From assembly GCA_958496175.1 (NCBI GenBank), contig OY292275.1, positions 20,708,001 to 20,772,000 on the forward strand: a stretch of 64,000 bases of DNA. The letters are read 5' to 3'. Positions within the stretch are counted from its first letter, which is position 1, and each line of letters begins with the position of its first letter. This document shows, one piece after another, positions 11,230 to 22,150 of this stretch. The DNA comes from Sisyra terminalis (taxonomy: Eukaryota > Arthropoda > Insecta > Neuroptera > Sisyridae). Made by a program: the position numbers and the translations under genes. The notes under the pieces were generated by a model. The model did no database searches and had not been told where the DNA came from. It worked only from the letters and a program-made list of their open reading frames with translations.

Positions 11230-13923
11230 TCAAACATCTACTACTTCTTGGAGCTCTTGTGGAAGTTTCCGCTTCAGCCTTCTATGATTTATGGTTTCTC
11301 CCAAGTCTAGTTCTACCGCACTAGGACAATTTTCTAGGCCGTTAAGGAAGTTCCTTGTGAGTGCAGTTAGAAAGTCTTTTAAGTATGGAACGCTCATTTC
11401 ATGATGAATTTGGTTGTTTCTCACATACCATAGAGCTTTGGTGATAATCCTCAAGACTCTATTTTGGAACACCTGTAGCTCATTATGATTTTTCTTTGAG
11501 GATGGAAGCCAGACTGCGCAAGAGTATGTGAGAAGTGGTCTAATGACTGATTTATATATCATCAGTGAGCATTCCATACTTAGACGAGACCTTCTGTTGA
11601 TAAGTGGGTATAGTTGGATGAGTCGAGTGTTGGCTTCTCTGATTTTATTTGAGATATGGTTTTGCCAGGTTAATTTCGAGTCCAGAAGTATACCCAGATA
11701 TTTAACAGGCGTTTTTTTCTCACACCACGGAATTTCCATGTGATCCAACACGATGGGCTCCAATTGGTTGGAGAAACGTCTTAGAGAGAAAATTTTTGCG
11801 ACACTTTTAGATGGATTTATGAGAATTTTCCATCTACTGAACCAGGAAGATAGGTGGTTGATAGACTGCTGGGTTTTCTGAGCGGCCCTTTGGAGATCTT
11901 TGTCCAGGTTGAAGATGGCGATGTCATCCGCGTACATTGAGATTATGCAGTGGTCTAGTGACGGAAAGTCCGCAACGTACAGATTGAAAAGGATTGGACC
12001 CAATACTGATCCCTGAGGTACCCCCGAGTGGATATGTTTTTCCTCTGATAACTGATCGTCCATTTTGATTTGGAAGCATCGGTTGCTCAGAAATGAAGAA
12101 ATTATGTTGTATAGATACTCTGGAGTATGATACTTCTGAAGCTTTGTGAGTAGCCCTTGATGCCAAACTCGATCGAACGCTTGCGTCGCATCCAAGAACA
12201 AACCCACTGAGTATTTTTTTTCTTCAAAGCCCCTTTCGATTATTTCTACTAACCTTAAGATTTGTTGCGACGTGGAATGGTGAGGCCTAAATCCAAATTG
12301 CGTGTTGGGTAGAATTTGGTTGAGTTCTATCCAAGTGTGAAGCCGTTGCTTGATGATTCTTTCGAATAACTTCGACAGTGTGCTGAGTAGGCTGATCGGC
12401 CGATAGCTTGTGATTTTATTTTTGGGTTTTGAGTTTTTATGGACAACAACTATGTGAGCTTTTTTCCAGGTGGAGGGAAAGTGTGGGAAAGTGCTTAGGC
12501 ATAGATTAAAGATAGATGTAAGAAAGGATATTATTTTGTTTGGGCAGTTTTTTAGCATTGAATTAGTGATTTGATCGGGGCCAGGAGATTTTTTAGATTT
12601 TAGAGCCTTAATTTGTTGTTTCAATTCGGATGGAGTTACAAATTCTACTTGGTTCTCTGGGATTTGGAGATGATTGTAAGAATTAGGATCGGATTGTACG
12701 CAGGTTTGATTGAAGACCTTTCCGAAAAAGTTTGAAAATCCAGAACACTTATCCTTGATGGAGTCATATGTATGTCCTTCTTCTTGCAGAGAAGGGATTT
12801 GACTTTTTTTCTGTAAGATAGCTTTGGTTGTCTTCCAAATTTGGTGGTCCTCTGGATGAATGTCTTCAAGATATTTTTGATAGTGGTTGTTGGTGAAATT
12901 TTCCAGTTCCTTTCTCACAAGATGAACAAGATTATTAAATTCTCTTTTGTAAATCCGATTTCTTGTTCTTTGCCACATGCGCCTCATTTTAATTTTTTCC
13001 TGGATCATTTTTTTTATTTTTATCGGAATATCCCTATAAGTAGAGTGTTGATTTCCTTTTTTATTAATATTCAGTTCAGATAATCTAGCTGCTTCGTTTA
13101 TTGATTTTGTAATAATAGAAATTGATTCGTCTATGTTGTTTGGGTTTTGTAGAAGCATATGAACAGGAAGGTTGGTACTTGTGAGAAGTTTTTTAAAAGT
13201 GTCCCAGCAGTGAAAACGGGTACGGTTAGTTGCGGATTTATATCCTACTTTAACGTCCAGTACTGAGATTATCACTGGATTGTGGTCTGAGTACAGTTCA
13301 TCGATCACTTCCTGGCTCATGTGGTTGACAACGTCTTTCTGTACCATAATATCAATAATGTCCGGCGTATGTTCTTGTCTGTAAGGGTAGTGGGTTGGTT
13401 TGTTTGGTGCACATACGATGAGTGAATTTTCAGATGCAGCTTTTCTTAGCTTAATACCGTTGGGATTTGTTTTAATACACCCCCAGGACGTGTGTTTGCA
13501 GTTGAGATCACCAAGCAGGATGGTAGGACTTGACTCGTTGAAAAGTGTTGAAATTTCTAGTGTTTCTACTCTGACGTTTGGTCTTTTGTAAGCGGCTATT
13601 ATATTGATTGGTCTAATGGTTGATGATTCAATTTTGATCTTGACGGCCTCGATATTTAACATTGTTGGTAGGGTGACGTGATGATGTTCGATATTATTTT
13701 TTATCAGTATGGCTACTCCTCCGGATGCAAAATCTGTTTCTCTGTCTTCTCTATGAATGATGTATCCCGCTACTTTGAATGTTTCATGATGTAGTAGATG
13801 CGTTTCCGAAATACAGGCTATGTCTACTCTGTGACGGTGTAGAAACTCGATGAAAGCGCTTCTTTTTTCCTTGATGCCGTCGGCATTCCAGTTGAGAAGG
13901 ATAAGCATAGGAGTAGGAGGCAT
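11230..13923 (-). CDS. LINE ORF2: AP endonuclease and reverse transcriptase (Jockey clade)
   Basis: The enzyme nicks target DNA and copies the element RNA at the nick. The 897-residue frame starts at an ATG 21 nt after the ORF1 stop and has no internal stop. The N-terminal endonuclease/exonuclease/phosphatase domain (about 1-225) shows LNWNADGI (10-17), SETHL with E40, GDLN (138-141) and YSDHNPV around H214. The reverse transcriptase covers roughly 430-730: KAHIVVVHKNSKPKN, SYRPISLLSTLSKLFERII, LFLDATQAFDRVWHQ, SGVPQGSVLGP, the catalytic YADD at 664-667, and VKYLGILLD. Length and motif order match intact Jockey ORF2 proteins, with no RNase H domain. All key residues are present, so the protein could be functional even though this copy lacks most of ORF1 and its promoter. 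Confidence 0.96.
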   Translation of the reverse strand: MPPTPMLILLNWNADGIKEKRSAFIEFLHRHRVDIACISETHLLHHETFKVAGYIIHREDRETDFASGGVAILIKNNIEHHHVTLPTMLNIEAVKIKIESSTIRPINIIAAYKRPNVRVETLEISTLFNESSPTILLGDLNCKHTSWGCIKTNPNGIKLRKAASENSLIVCAPNKPTHYPYRQEHTPDIIDIMVQKDVVNHMSQEVIDELYSDHNPVIISVLDVKVGYKSATNRTRFHCWDTFKKLLTSTNLPVHMLLQNPNNIDESISIITKSINEAARLSELNINKKGNQHSTYRDIPIKIKKMIQEKIKMRRMWQRTRNRIYKREFNNLVHLVRKELENFTNNHYQKYLEDIHPEDHQIWKTTKAILQKKSQIPSLQEEGHTYDSIKDKCSGFSNFFGKVFNQTCVQSDPNSYNHLQIPENQVEFVTPSELKQQIKALKSKKSPGPDQITNSMLKNCPNKIISFLTSIFNLCLSTFPHFPSTWKKAHIVVVHKNSKPKNKITSYRPISLLSTLSKLFERIIKQRLHTWIELNQILPNTQFGFRPHHSTSQQILRLVEIIERGFEEKKYSVGLFLDATQAFDRVWHQGLLTKLQKYHTPEYLYNIISSFLSNRCFQIKMDDQLSEEKHIHSGVPQGSVLGPILFNLYVADFPSLDHCIISMYADDIAIFNLDKDLQRAAQKTQQSINHLSSWFSRWKILINPSKSVAKIFSLRRFSNQLEPIVLDHMEIPWCEKKTPVKYLGILLDSKLTWQNHISNKIREANTRLIQLYPLINRRSRLSMECSLMIYKSVIRPLLTYSCAVWLPSSKKNHNELQVFQNRVLRIITKALWYVRNNQIHHEMSVPYLKDFLTALTRNFLNGLENCPSAVELDLGETINHRRLKRKLPQELQEVVDV

Positions 13924-13944
13924 GATTTTTTTTTGTGTTTGGAT

Positions 13945-14181
13945 TTAGTTGTTAGGTGAATGGGTGGATAGAAAGGACATGCACATTGTTGTAATTTCTG
14001 GTAGGTGAGGACATATGAGGTTGAGAATGAATTTTACTACCATGGGGATAATGGTGCTTGTCTCGAATGGAATATGTGTTGAGTTTGGCTGAGTTTGCTC
14101 GGGTATTGTGCTGTTTGGTGCATTTATGGTGTGATGTTGAGAGAGAGAATTATTTTTAACATGGACGCGTAAGAAGCGGGA
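13945..14181 (-). pseudogene. 3' remnant of LINE ORF1 (gag-like)
   Basis: A minus-strand frame of about 78 codons ends at a TAA 21 nt before the ORF2 start. Its translation is rich in S, T, N and P and ends in a hydrophobic stretch (around PMVVKFILNLICPHLPEI), a common kind of C-terminal tail for Jockey ORF1 proteins. The zinc knuckles expected further upstream are not found beyond the TGA near 14182-14184, so only the tail survives. Confidence 0.6.
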
Positions 14182-16025
14182 TCAGGGCCTCGGCACTCTT
14201 ATGGGAGACCCAAAAATCACCAAACAGCAGATGAGAGGTAGCCTTATGTAAATGTCCATATGTTAAAAGAGATAGATTTCCACAACAGGTCTTTCATTTT
14301 TTCCTATAATACGATTGGCGCACCTGGGGTCATGGACGAAGAACGGTTTTTTATTAGTTCTAAGGGTTCTAAACGTTCCTTACTGTTCGCGACACAATCA
14401 CCACAGGACGTACAACGACTGCGTTTATGTTCTGCTTTTAATTGATAGATGGTGTTAACAAGCACAGACAAGACAGACAATGTAATTTTGGGGTGTTTCA
14501 AGGCCAACTATTCTTTCCTTTGTAAGTGGTGAAGTGGGGATAGCTTAGTGAGGAGAATTGTCTCCCTGTTGTCGTTGTTGACATTGCAAATGAATTTAAA
14601 ACTAGCAGACTCGAATATTAAGATTTTTAAAAATATTTCACTTCTTCAACGATGAAAAATTTATATTTTTGTAATTGGAAAAAATACTTGTGGACCTTTT
14701 TTCATTTTCCTAACGATTATTATTCTAACTTGGTAAAAAAAAAAAATTTCCGCGTCATTAAATTTTAAATTTATTTCATATAATTCATTTATAGGATATC
14801 GGTTATTTTAAAAATACAATATTTCCATGTCAGATGTTAGCCGACAACTGGCGATTGGAAATTTAAACGATCTTTAACATTAAAAAAAGATATTTAAAAA
14901 ATTACTCTTACGTATTTCTTCATTTTCTTACACTATTTTTTTAGTATAATAATGATAATTACCCTAGACACAAATTTAAAAAGTCTTTTCCACCTAAAAG
15001 TCATAACAGTATTTTTCATTAGAAAATAACAACCAGCCGCAATTCGATTATGACTTTATTAAACTATAAATACCTGTTGATTCGTTTTTTATGTATTATA
15101 ATTTTTATAAATAGGTTCATACAACGTAATCATACAATGTATGATCGTGTATGATCGTGTATACATTGCAAAGATTTAAGCTTTGTATCTATTGATTTAT
15201 TTCTCAAGCAAAAAATTTATCTCTCTTGAGTGGTTCATTTTTTATAACAATTAACATTTTATTCGAAGGACCATATTTTATGATCGTGACAAAATATAAG
15301 GTTTGCGTTATTGACAATGGGGGTCCATTTATACATGTGGGTGCATTAGGTTTTTGTTTATAGCGAAATTTGGTGCTATAACTAAAGGGTTACGATCGCC
15401 GCAATTATGATTATTAATTTCTTATTTATTTTATTTTCAATAATGTTAACAATGCCAATAACTTCGTTACTATTTGTTCTCCATTATACAATTCATAGCC
15501 ACTATTCCAAATTAAATTTTCAATTCATGGCCACCTTCAATTTGAACCAAGTTTCTTAAACATCGATAATAGTTTATATGTGACTCATTGTTCTATAGCA
15601 TTGCTTATGAACGTTTTTTGCTCCAAAAATAAATCTTTTTCTTCAACGCTTTTACGATACTTATTAAAACATCGACTTTACTCACATACTCTTTCTTAAA
15701 ATTCATTTCTAATTGTTTTTTTTTTTTAATTTTCATTTCAGTATCGCACCTATGTCTGCAGAATGACGTAACTCAAAAAAAAAAAATTTCAGCCAAAAAT
15801 GATTTTTGATCACAAATTTTTCATATCTACTTTCACTACGAAATAATTTTTTTTAGAAAACAATAATATTTCACTATTAAGGATATATACAAGTGTGCAT
15901 TAAGAGAAGTAATGAAGGCAGAAGTTTATTTTGGCTTCAGGAGTAATGAGTAAGGAGGTAGGTAGCCTATTATAGGCTGAAAAAAAGCTTCGGGGTCGAA
16001 GTGGAAGTGAAGATGTGACGCCGCA
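14182..16025. other. Intergenic DNA with a GC-richer segment beside the LINE
   Basis: 14182-14580 is less AT-rich than its surroundings and is open for about 60 codons on each strand, but neither translation shows a domain I recognise. It may be part of the LINE's own rearranged 5' region or an older insertion. 14600-16025 is AT-rich and I see nothing in it beyond short local duplications such as ATGATCGTGT repeated at about 15140-15160. Confidence 0.45.
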
Positions 16026-16310
16026 CAAGGATAGATTTAAGTGGGGTACGGGGGCATGTGTCCCCCAGGGTATATTTGTGTATTGAGGAGATCCCGTCAC
16101 AGTACTTAGAAGCAAATGAAATCATTAAAGTTGTGAAAATATATGAATAAAATAACAGAAAGAACATTAGTGAAACTCTTAGTCTATTTCTGGCCGGAAT
16201 TGCGAATTTTTTTTCGTTACATCCCTTTGTAAACATATATGATTAGAACCCTACATGAAAGATGATACCGTGCCCCCCCCCATAAAAAATAAATCCCGAA
16301 TGTGCCCTTG
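16026..16310. mobile_element. hAT-like MITE with 8-bp target duplication
   Basis: The left end CAAGGATAGATTTAAG and the reverse-complemented right end CAAGGGCACATTCGGGA are degraded forms of the widespread hAT terminus CAGGGGCGGATTTA. The G-run that usually follows is present at both ends: GTGGGGTACGGGGGCA on the left, and a run of nine C on the + strand at the right. The flanking 8-mers ACGCCGCA and ACGCCACA agree at 7 of 8 positions. The 285-bp element has no transposase. An overlapping 88-codon minus-strand frame is incidental. Confidence 0.8.
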
Positions 16311-16800
16311 ACGCCACAAGTACCAATGTTTGAAAATTGCAGCCATGTTTTGCTTTTTATTTGTTTAAAATGATCGTAAAAAAAAAGAACAAAAATTATT
16401 TGTAGAAAATTACTAAAAGCCTTTTGCCTTTAGATAGCAAAATTTGGTCATTTGGAACGTAGGAAAGTAAAACTTAGTCGGAAAATGTTATGAATGTTTG
16501 TAAGTTAATTTGTATGTTAAACATTTTTCCGAATATAGACAAGTTGTCCGAAGAGAAAAGTAATAATTATTTTGAAACATTACTAAACTTCTGCACTTAA
16601 AAAATATAAAATAAGAAGAAAACGTTTATGTACTCCACACGAGAAGGAAGTGAAACCTTCAAAAATGTGAACTTGAAAAAAATTAGAGGAATGTAAAATT
16701 TAAAGAGTAGGATAGTTGTAGGGTTGAGTTATGATTACATAGGTACAAAGTATGAAAAAAAAATATAAAATAAACACATATATGAAATATATTTTTCCAG

Positions 16801-16852
16801 GCATGGAGTTTGTATTTTCCATAAATGATACGAAAGGTTTATGCCGACTGAA
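16801..16852 (+). CDS. Exon-like island 1 (unassigned)
   Basis: A pyrimidine-rich acceptor (ATATATTTTTCCAG) precedes a 52-nt open island beginning GC-ATG (translation MEFVFSINDTKGLCRL), which ends at a consensus donor, AA|GTAAGG. The island would start needing one nucleotide from a previous exon and would end in phase 2. No homology is recognised. In AT-rich DNA such combinations do occur by chance. Confidence 0.2.
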
Positions 16853-17008
16853 GTAAGGAAAAAATACTTAACTTTCGTTTTGAAGAATATATATTTTGGG
16901 AATATAAAACGTAAATTAGATACTAGTTTTGATATTTTCATTGATACCGTACGAATGTTGTAGATTGTTAAAATACATATGGTGCCCAGAAATAAAACCA
17001 GACTTACT

Positions 17009-17062
17009 GGGGGCCAAGTAGTGTAAGTGAGCTTTCCCAAACTGGGTTCGAATCTCGTATCG
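17009..17062 (+). repeat. tRNA-derived SINE head
   Basis: An A-box-like GGGGCCAAGTAGTGTAAGT is followed at tRNA-like spacing by a strong B-box GGGTTCGAATCTCG. The arms do not complete a cloverleaf, so this is a polymerase-III-type SINE head or tRNA pseudogene. Confidence 0.5.
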
Positions 17063-17447
17063 AACAAATTGTTGATATTTCTCGATTTACAGTTTCCTAT
17101 TAACAGTACAGTCACTTAAGACCTTTGTAGTTCAAAAGCGAGAGAATTAATTAAGTAAGTCCTCTCCGATTTCTTTGTACGGAATCACCATCATATTTAT
17201 TTTAAAGAATATACATATAAACTTTATTAAAAATTTGGATACTTCTTTCAAACATTACAATATTTAATTATTATTACAATATTTGGACAGATATTTGAAC
17301 CAAAAAAAAAATTTCTAGTTCCAATTAAATTTTATTAAAAATTAAAAGTATACTTTGTTAGAAAATAGGTATAATTTATTAAATAAGAAGGAAGATTTTA
17401 GATTATTGTCTTAAAAAATCCACTAGGAATGCAGAGAAGCGTCATTC

Positions 17448-17721
17448 ATGGCTGAAGTGAAAGATTTAATTGATGCTCTAATTTCTCAAACAAAATGGAG
17501 GTAAAAAAAACTTCATGATATATCGTAAGATTTAGAGTATTTAGAAGAAGAATTTTGTGGTTTACAATTTTCTTCAAAAATATGAAGTTTTAAATATCAT
17601 ACAACGATATAAATCCAGAACCTGTGAACAGCTTCTTACTTGGATATTTCAAAAATCATACACAATTATGGATTGATAGAAACCAAAGCAAACTTGGACG
17701 TCGCTTAAGTGAGAGAGGTTA
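17448..17721 (+). pseudogene. Possible decayed coding segment
   Basis: An ATG-initiated island (MAEVKDLIDALISQTKW) is followed by a GAG|GTAAAA site. Further open fragments follow in shifted frames: DLEYLEEEFCGLQFSSK, and one containing PVNSFLLGYFKNHTQLWID that ends at a TAA near 17719. Residue use is more protein-like than in neighbouring random frames, but stops and shifts interrupt it. I do not recognise the protein, and short open frames like these can arise by chance. Confidence 0.25.
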
Positions 17722-19517
17722 AGTAAAAGTTTTTAAATAAATTTAAAATAATTTTAAAATTTGCCGTGTTTATGTAAATTATCACCTCATAATCTGAAAT
17801 TAAAAGTGGGATGAGTACTTAAACAGAGTAGAAGTAGAAGATATAAAAAAACAATGTCTTTAGGAAAACACCCGAATTGTGATGGAAAAATAAAGGAAGG
17901 ACGTTATTGAAGCTTTCACTATGAAACGAAAAAACAAAGGTGAAGATGTTTTGATTACACAAATCCCAATAACCTCGAACGACATGCCGCGCGACTTAAA
18001 AGAAATGAATTAAAAATGTGGTACACATTTGCAATGTCGAAAAATAAATTACAAAAAGCAGTTATAGAATGGTTGTGGTGACAATTTTGAAAAATAATAA
18101 TTTTCACATTACTTATTATGTATCGATTGTAAACACAAGTACACACGCAAAGAAAATATTTCGTAAAATAAAAAAATAAATCGCACTTAATAAAATAAAT
18201 CGCAGGCACTGATGCGATGTGGAACGTAACAAATGCAGAATGAAATATAAAAATTACGTTAATTGTGAAACTCTTCTGAATTAAGAATTAAATAATGATA
18301 TACATAATGATAACACATAAATGAAATAATTAAGAAGGTCATATTGAAACGGTAGCTACGCGTTATAATACAGAAAAGCAGAGCCTAAAATGATTAGAAA
18401 AAATGTATCGAAATAAAATGTGAGAAAAATATGTAGGTAAATACCAAAGGAAACCGTAATCTAGTGAAAGTATGAAATAAACATTACGTGCGATTCTCCA
18501 GCCTACCGAATATACATAGAAAATATAAAGTATAAATGTAAATATAGAAAATATATAAAAAAATCGGTCGAGCCCTGTCGTGACATGAAATTTGACGTAA
18601 AAGAAGATGAGACAATTTCTGGACAAATATTCTATTAATTTCTAAGATAAATTGTTATATTAAATAAATGAGACACAGGGGAACGTGTTTCGTACATAGC
18701 AATACATTCATTACTATTTAGAAGTAGTATGTATAGTTTGATATGATTGGTTTTTAAAATTTTTATTTGATGCATATGTATGTACAGTTTATCTATACAC
18801 AAAGATTATTGAGTCAATCAATGAAAATACGGAGGTCACTATTGCTAACGTACAACAAACATGATGTGCAAAAGCCGCCGATTTAAAGAATTGGATTTTG
18901 TAAATATCAAGACAGATTAATAAAGATAATAAATGAAACTAATATATTAAGAAGGAAGTAAATGAAATAAACTAAACAAAAAAGTTTACCTTACTTAAAT
19001 AAAGTTACAATTAGTAAAAAAAAATTTAGAGATGTATCATAATTTCAATGATAATCAATGCGTTTATGTCAATGTGAAATAAAATTAATATTTATTGAAT
19101 ATAGAGCTTAGCATGCTTTACAATGTCAAATATTAGTATTAGGTAATGGAAAATAATAAAGTATTAATGAAGTAGTGTAACAATGAAGTAGAATATGAAG
19201 TAATATATGAAATGCAGTAATTGAAGAACGTGATCTGCATAAAATAAATATTTCTCCACAAACACAAAGAGGAATGCAAACCCAATGAAATAAGTATCAA
19301 CATATTGAAGCACCATAGCAGTTGATAAGAAAAACGTAGCATGAAAGGATAGTTAAAGTATGCAGTAACAGTAACAATTGAATTTTGAAAAAAACTTGTT
19401 CTTCTTTATAATTACCTTAGACAAGAAGTCTTCGAAAATTTAACGTATATGGAAATTCTTCATTGTAAAATAAATGCAAAGCAGCATATAGCTGCCTAGA
19501 AAGAATAAGACGGTATA

Positions 19518-20594
19518 GGGGCATTTTACGTGAAGCGGACAGCGAAAAAAAGTGACGTTCTGAAATTTGTTAATATTCGAGATAATTATATTTCTAGTAA
19601 GAATGAATGTGTATGCAAAAAATTTTTTTCGAGTGATGATTCTTTGTCAAGTTAAACGCTTCTAAAGAATTGTCGTTTTTGAAATATGTATTTTTTGAAA
19701 AAATAAATTTCCAATTAATTTTTTTTAAGATATTAAATATGACGGTTTAAATAGAAAATTAAGTGTTCTTTCTAAGTAAAAAATAAAACTGGACATTTTA
19801 ATTTTTTTTTAATATACAAAACTGGAAGTAAACTTTTCAAATTAGAATTATAGTAACTTCGACCATTTTGTTTTTTAATTTTTTTATTTCAAAATATAGC
19901 CTAAGTAAAGTACATTTATAATACACCAGAAGTTTTATAATGGAATCTGCAATAGTATAGAATATAAATGAATTAAAGTGCATACGTGTCGTACTAAGCG
20001 TCGTACAATGCCTTCCTTAGGTCAACGTATGCAAAGTTAGCACCCCATCGAAGGATTTGCGAACTGGTAATGATCTTAATCGTTAGATCTTTGGTAGGTC
20101 AGTTGAGGTTCGATATTGTTTTTTAATAAATAATTGTTGAAATGTAGGAAAAAAAATTTGCATGTTAGCACCTCATTTGAAGGAAATAAATTTATTTTGA
20201 TGTTTTTGCATTCTTTATCGTTAGGTCAGTATTTGTCCATCAATTTTATTATCATATTATCACATTCTAATTTGAAAAGATTACTTTCGGTTTTGTATAT
20301 AAAAAAAATTTGAAATATCTAGTTTTATTTTGTATTTAGAAAGAACAGTAAATGTTCTATTTAAATCGCCTAAATCGCTATATTTATATTTTAAAAAAAA
20401 ATATTCGAAAACAAAAAATTTAAATGTAATAATAAAAATAACGAAAATTCTTAAGAAGCTTATAACTTGACAAATAATCAGCATTCGAAAAAAATATTTG
20501 ACACACACATTCATACTTACGTATAATTATGCCGAATATGAACAAATGTGAGAACGTAACTTTTTTTCGCTGTCCGCTTCACGTGAAATGCCCC
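19518..20594. mobile_element. 1.08-kb non-autonomous element with about 340-bp terminal inverted repeats
   Basis: The left end GGGGCATTTTACGTGAAGCG is mirrored at the right end as GGGGCATTTCACGTGAAGCG. Similarity continues inward for roughly 340 bp per arm (about 19518-19860 and 20255-20594), including GTCAAGTTAAACGCTTCT against GTCAAGTTATAAGCTTCT. Both ends are bordered by TATA; because TATA is its own complement, I cannot tell whether the target duplication is TA or TATA. The centre contains a duplicated GTTAGCACCCCAT / GTTAGCACCTCAT motif. No transposase is encoded. The transcript could fold into a very long hairpin. Confidence 0.85.
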
Positions 20595-20933
20595 TATATT
20601 CATAAACCTATGTAAGTGTCAAGGTGGGAGTTGGAATATTATATTTCTCAAGGAGTTAAGGGGAAGAAATGTATGGTTCACCAACTTTTAGTTTTTCTGC
20701 CGCGGCAATACTGGTAAAGTGGAAGAGAGAGCGATGAAATGGGCGTTATTAGTGATAGTTTTGGGGAGAAAAAACTCACACTCCACAAAATTGCACCAAT
20801 AACGTTGCTCGTTTAGAAATGACGCGCAATTCAACTTCAATCCAACGTTGAGAGAAGTGGAGATGTTTAGTATCGTACAAGTCGTGATCAAGAGTGGTGT
20901 GTTTCAAAGTGTAAAGTGTATCAAGTGTTAACA

Positions 20934-20972
20934 ATGAGAGACGCTAAGAGTTTTGAAGAAAATACGATGAAA
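20934..20972 (+). CDS. Exon-like island 2: possible first coding exon
   Basis: An ATG in favourable context (GTTAACAATGAG) opens 13 codons (MRDAKSFEENTMK) that end exactly at a consensus donor, AAA|GTAAGTTT, in phase 0. The upstream 300 bp is less AT-rich and is partly duplicated at 21.13-21.29 kb. No homology is recognised, and no downstream island starts in matching phase, so the gene assignment is speculative. Confidence 0.25.
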
Positions 20973-21000
20973 GTAAGTTTATTTAGTGGAAACAACAGTT

Positions 21001-21091
21001 TTTATTTTCTTCCTTTATATTTATTTTCTTGTTATCAAGAGGAAATATCGCTCTTGGTAATAAGAAAATAAATATAAAGGAAGAAAATAAA
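21001..21091. repeat. Near-perfect hairpin, 41-bp arms with 9-base loop
   Basis: The arms 21001-21041 and 21051-21091 match at 39 of 41 positions around the loop GAAATATCG. The hairpin starts 28 bp after the putative donor at 20972/20973. It could be a short foldback insertion or the junction of two head-to-head repeats. Confidence 0.85.
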
Positions 21092-22019
21092 ATAAAACCA
21101 CCTCTCTCCCCGAAGGGAAGCAGGGTGCGCTATGGATGGTGCGCACGTTTTCTGTCCCTTATCTGCTGTAATCTCGTTTTGAAGTGGAAGAGAAAAAGAT
21201 ATACTGGGCGTTCTTAATAGTGTTTCATGACGACGATCGTCATAAAATTGGAAAATGGGTAGTAGAGTCGCGCAATCTAGCGGTAAAAAATTAAAACAAA
21301 TTGTAGATGATGAAATATTGTGCAATATAAACAATTACTTAATTGTGGAAAAAGAAAACATAATTTTCAAAATTTTATGAATTATTGCCAATTCCACATT
21401 AATTTGAGAAATCATGAAATTTTGTTTTCTAAATTTATAATAATAGTAACAAATATTTAGTGATATAAAATGTATAAATAAATTTAAAAAAACATATAAT
21501 AAAAACGTTTTACATAAATAGCAATTAGAAATATTGAATAATTGCATGAAATTGTTTAATATGTAAAATAAAAATGGACTAAATAAGAAGAATATATGAA
21601 ATTGAAAGGAAAAAGTAGGATTAGAAACAGTATTATTTGTAATCAAATAGTAGTATAAAGGTAAAAAGTAGTGGAGTTATTGTACCCTTATACATTTGGC
21701 GTTGTTTAAATGAATATAGAGAAAGCTGGTTTGTAATCAATCATTAATGCACGAAAATTTTTACCAAATAATGTGAAACTTATATGTAGTTTTTATTATA
21801 ATAATAATATTAAGTAAAGATCAAACGAAAGAGTTACTCCAATTGGTTTTGGTAGATATTGCACAAATATTTAGAGTACGTAATGAAGTCAGGAATACCG
21901 GTTTTCCATCGTAATTTATTAACTATAGTGAACTATAATAGTTTGCAGTATCTAATAATAGAAGTTGAAGTGGCATAATTGTCGTACGTAAAATTAAACC
22001 AACTAAAATCAATATTTTA

Positions 22020-22150
22020 CAGCAAATGCAGAAGCAACGTAGGAGAAATATTGAGAATGGCAAATGATTTCATAATGTTCTACGGTAAAGAAACAATCAC
22101 GAATGGAAACGAAAAAATGGAATGGAATGCGATTGAGATTTGAAAGATGG
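22020..22150 (+). pseudogene. Degenerate copy of the island at 22633-22763
   Basis: After an acceptor-like ATATTTTACAG, the sequence resembles the island at 22633 (shared ATGCAG start, GATTTCATAATG against GATTCATAATG, and a following (A/G)AAACAATC). Its frame is broken early by TAG or TGA. This suggests a duplicated exon, one copy of which has decayed. Confidence 0.25.

Larger units (their letters stand above)
11054..14181 (-). mobile_element. Jockey-clade non-LTR retrotransposon (LINE), 5'-truncated
   Basis: On the minus strand this reads, 5' to 3', as the tail of ORF1, a 21-nt gap, a full ORF2, a GC-richer 3' UTR of about 170 bp and a poly(A) tract, seen as a run of T at about 11056-11067 on the + strand. 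This is the standard layout of the Jockey clade. The 5' boundary is approximate: the ORF1 reading frame is lost near 14181 and the typical ORF1 zinc knuckles are absent. The loss is consistent with truncation during target-primed reverse transcription, though later decay cannot be excluded. I did not find a convincing target-site duplication. Confidence 0.9.
20660..21290 (+). repeat. Diverged direct repeat pair
   Basis: About 20660-20850 and 21130-21290 align as diverged direct repeats. Both have a TATGG...GTTC/GCGC start, then CTGCCGCGGCAATACTGG against CTGCTGTAATCTCG, then AAGTGGAAGAG and a GGGCGTT(A/C)TTA(G/A)T core, and end near CGCGCAAT. The first copy lies directly upstream of the exon-like island at 20934, as a promoter or leader would. 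Its nature is unknown. Confidence 0.45.

Noticed and set aside
14260..14507. Overlapping open frames on both strands and a TGGCGCACCTGGGGTC segment resembling a retroviral primer-binding site
   Set aside because: There is no LTR ending in CA directly before it and no gag or pol after it, and neither translation has a recognisable domain.
15900..16236. Minus-strand frames of 71 and 88 codons
   Set aside because: They overlap the hAT MITE at 16026-16310 and its G/C-runs.
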